NCBI GenBank assembly: GCA_018699075.1
Contig: JABIPV010000227.1
Location: 1-6,780, forward strand
DNA length: 6,780 bases
Direction of reading: 5' to 3'
From: Kordiimonadaceae bacterium
Lineage (GTDB): Bacteria; Pseudomonadota; Alphaproteobacteria; Sphingomonadales; Emcibacteraceae
Shown: positions 5,153-6,780 of the stretch, in pieces
How the letters are laid out: each line of letters begins with the position of its first letter
Numbering within the stretch: the stretch's first letter is position 1
Program-made: the position numbers and the translations under genes
The notes under the pieces: generated by a model
What the model was told of the DNA's origin: nothing
The model's input: only the letters and a program-made list of their open reading frames with translations
Databases searched by the model: none

Positions 5153-6271
5153 TTATGAAAGTTTCTCTAATATTTTATCCGCTATTTCAATATATGCTTT
5201 GGTGTGCGGGCTATCCGGTTGGCTAACGACAATGGGGTTGCCATCGTCTGACAATTTTCTTATTTCCATATCTAGGGGAATGCTGCCTAAGAAATCAATA
5301 TTTTTTTCTTTGGCTGTATCGCATGCGCCGCCATGACTGAAAATGTCTGATCGTTCGCCGCAGTGAGGGCATATGAAGTAGCTCATATTTTCAATGATAC
5401 CGAAAACATTGGTTTTTGTTTTATCAAACATAGTAAGTGCTTTACGCGCATCAATCAGGGCTAAATCTTGCGGTGTGGAAACGATTACCGCGCCATCAAG
5501 TTTAATATTTTGTACCATCGTGAGCTGCGCATCACCTGTACCCGGCGGCAAATCAAGAATAAGAACATCAAGCGGGCTATATAAATCCCATTTAACGTCA
5601 TTTGTCATTTGTTGAATTGCGCCCATAACCATTGGTCCGCGCCAAATGGTTGCCGCGTCTTTTTCCATTAAATAACCAATTGACATGCTGACAATGTCAT
5701 GATTTTTAAGCGGGGTAATTTTACCACCTTCTAAACTTTCGGGTCTTGCGTCAGGAATTCCCATCAAACGAGGAACACTGGGTCCATATATATCAAGATC
5801 AAAAATACCTGCTTTTAATCCTAATTTATTAAAAGCGAGCGCAAGATTGATGGATGTGGTTGATTTGCCAACGCCGCCTTTACCACTGGCAACGGCGATT
5901 ACGTGTTTAACGCCCGCAATGCCGTCCGGTCCTTCTTGTGGTGGAGGGGTGCCGTGGCCACCAAATTTCTTTTTTTCAAAAGCTTTCACAGGTTCAGGTG
6001 TGGACGGGTTATCGCTGTGACCTCTTTCAGCCGTTAAAACGGATGTTACTTTATCAACACCGTTAATTTGCAGGAGCAGTTGGTCGCATCTTTGTCGGAT
6101 ATTTTCCATTGCATCAACTTCGCTAGGATTGATATTTAAGGCAAAGCCCACATTGCCGTCTTTGACCACTAAACCTTGAATTATACCCAAATCGACAATA
6201 TTTGTGTCTAAAGTTGGATGATTTATTGTTTTTAATGCTTCTAAGAGCTGTTCGCGCTTGACGTCTGACAT
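5153..6271 (-). CDS. mrp: Mrp/ApbC iron-sulfur cluster carrier P-loop ATPase
   Basis: This 372-residue protein matches the usual length of bacterial Mrp/ApbC (about 370), a cytosolic carrier that loads Fe-S clusters onto target apoproteins. Residues 5-82 form the N-terminal MIP18/DUF59 domain. A low-complexity linker (about 83-118, rich in Pro, Gly and Lys) follows. The ATPase has a deviant Walker A SGKGGVGKST (129-138) with signature Lys131, DLDIYGPS (158-165) and DLPPGTGD (240-247). The Cys301-Pro-His-Cys304 motif is the cluster-binding pair of the dimer. The ATG at 6269-6271 is chosen because the alternative 63 bases upstream (6332-6334) has no ribosome site and falls in a probable -10 box. 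The chosen start has a modest TAGGT at 9 nt. It is divergent from hflK with 141 bp between starts and has its own terminator. No defects are seen. Confidence 0.95.
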   Translation of the reverse strand: MSDVKREQLLEALKTINHPTLDTNIVDLGIIQGLVVKDGNVGFALNINPSEVDAMENIRQRCDQLLLQINGVDKVTSVLTAERGHSDNPSTPEPVKAFEKKKFGGHGTPPPQEGPDGIAGVKHVIAVASGKGGVGKSTTSINLALAFNKLGLKAGIFDLDIYGPSVPRLMGIPDARPESLEGGKITPLKNHDIVSMSIGYLMEKDAATIWRGPMVMGAIQQMTNDVKWDLYSPLDVLILDLPPGTGDAQLTMVQNIKLDGAVIVSTPQDLALIDARKALTMFDKTKTNVFGIIENMSYFICPHCGERSDIFSHGGACDTAKEKNIDFLGSIPLDMEIRKLSDDGNPIVVSQPDSPHTKAYIEIADKILEKLS

Positions 6272-6300
6272 TTCATAATTACCTATAGTACAATTATTAT

Positions 6301-6323
6301 TGTTCCACCGTTGAAGTGGAACA
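6301..6323. promoter_or_regulatory. Perfect 8-bp dyad at the mrp promoter/leader
   Basis: TGTTCCAC (6301-6308) and GTGGAACA (6316-6323) are exact inverted arms with a 7-nt spacer. On the minus strand a possible mrp promoter is TTGAAA (6354-6359), a 16-bp spacer and TATATG (6332-6337). That would place the dyad at about the transcription start to +25. It could be an operator or a short leader hairpin. It does not match the LexA, RirA or IscR boxes I know of in alphaproteobacteria. Confidence 0.45.
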
Positions 6324-6360
6324 TGAGTTAGCATATAAGATAGATATGATTTTTTTCAAA

Positions 6361-6388
6361 GGGTTTATGCGAACAATCGTATAAATCC
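6361..6388 (+). promoter_or_regulatory. 12-bp RNA-type hairpin upstream of hflK
   Basis: GGGTTTATGCGA (6361-6372) and TCGTATAAATCC (6377-6388) pair fully around an ACAA tetraloop if the two G-U pairs (6363/6386 and 6369/6380) are allowed. On the minus strand those positions would be A-C mismatches, so the structure favours an RNA read toward hflK. It ends 12 nt before the AAGGAG site. No U-tract follows, so it is not a terminator. A TATAAA at 6380-6385 could alternatively be an hflK -10 box, but no good -35 accompanies it. Confidence 0.4.
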
Positions 6389-6412
6389 ATTAAATATATT
6401 AAGGAGTACTAC

Positions 6413-6780
6413 ATGTCGTGGCAAAATAACGGTGGAGGCGACGATCGTGGCCCATGGGGACAGGGACCAAAAAAAGGTGGCGGCGGTGGTGGACAACCAC
6501 CGGATATAGATGAACTCATTCGCAAAGGTCAGGACAAATTTAGAAGTGCCTTTGGCGGTGGCGGCAGTGGCGGAAGTGGTGAAAGTCTCGGCGGCGGCAA
6601 AAGTATAAGTCTGATTTTATTTGGAATAGTCGTATTTTGGCTTTATCTGTGTACCTATATTGTTGATACCGATGAACAAGCAATTGTTCTGCGTTTTGGT
6701 AAATGGATCGAAACCACTGATCCAGGGATTCATTTTCACTTTGTGCCTGTAGATAGTATTCAGCTTACGAAAGTTACGGC
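6413..6780 (+). CDS. hflK: HflK, SPFH/band-7 membrane protein, 5' part only
   Basis: The open frame runs off the right edge; 122 codons plus two bases are visible. The N-terminus is a Gly/Asn/Pro-rich cytoplasmic stretch (MSWQNNGGGDD, GPWGQGP, Gly runs at 22-27 and 48-54). Between the Gly runs is PPDIDELIRKGQDKFRSAF (30-47), a conserved HflK segment. One membrane helix lies at about 65-83, followed by the start of the SPFH domain, DTDEQAIVLRFGKW (86-99), then DPGIHFHFVP. HflK pairs with HflC to form the large periplasmic-side cage around the FtsH protease and affects membrane protein quality control. hflC would be expected just beyond the window. AAGGAG at 6401-6406 supports the ATG. It is divergent from mrp, a neighbour pair I associate with alphaproteobacteria. 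Confidence 0.92.
   Translation, partial: MSWQNNGGGDDRGPWGQGPKKGGGGGGQPPDIDELIRKGQDKFRSAFGGGGSGGSGESLGGGKSISLILFGIVVFWLYLCTYIVDTDEQAIVLRFGKWIETTDPGIHFHFVPVDSIQLTKVT

Noticed and set aside
6272..6334. N-terminal extension of Mrp to the ATG at 6332-6334
   Set aside because: There is no ribosome site, the extra residues look non-conserved (NNNNC stretch), and the ATG overlaps a likely -10 box.
1..6780. CRISPR array, tRNA or rRNA genes, attachment sites
   Set aside because: I see no regularly spaced repeats, no tRNA cloverleaf with CCA-type end and no rRNA-like sequence. The only mobile signature is the IS30 element.

Overview
This window looks like the chromosome of an AT-rich alphaproteobacterium. 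The grounds are an Mrp/ApbC P-loop ATPase gene divergent from a glycine-rich HflK gene, an alphaproteobacterial-style HU gene, and A/T-rich intergenic DNA. The genus cannot be fixed from sequence alone.

Layout from left to right. (1) 64-381 (+) encodes a small, unrecognised three-helix membrane protein, followed by a strong 13-bp hairpin. (2) 497-772 (+) is a complete HU-family nucleoid protein gene with a Rho-independent terminator. (3) 825-2092 is a complete IS30-family insertion sequence with 46-bp imperfect terminal inverted repeats. Its left end abuts the U-tract of the HU terminator, and its transposase reads leftward with an intact DD(33)E triad. (4) 2125-4984 (+) is a BlaI/BlaR1-like signalling locus. 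It has a good sigma70-type promoter flanked by two near-identical palindromes, then an intact BlaI/MecI-type repressor. Two bases after the repressor stop comes an M56 (BlaR1-type) membrane metallopeptidase gene whose C-terminal sensor part is a set of ankyrin repeats instead of a penicillin-binding domain. A separately led, exported alpha/beta hydrolase of the BAAT/acyl-CoA thioester hydrolase C-terminal type follows. (5) 5056-5091 is the terminator of a leftward mrp gene (5153-6271). (6) A 141-bp divergent intergenic region with two hairpin/dyad elements leads to the 5' part of hflK, which runs off the right edge.

The most interesting part is region 4. By analogy with bla/mec systems, a membrane zinc protease would sense something outside the inner membrane through its ankyrin domain, inactivate the BlaI-type repressor and release expression of the operon, perhaps including the exported hydrolase. 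In this copy the protease gene has lost about 50 codons and the first two residues of HExxH, and it changes frame at that point. The hydrolase gene has a one-base frameshift exactly where the catalytic Asp is expected. The repressor is intact. The module therefore appears to be decaying with its repressor retained, unless the frame breaks are assembly errors. Nearby HU, transposase, mrp and hflK frames are clean.
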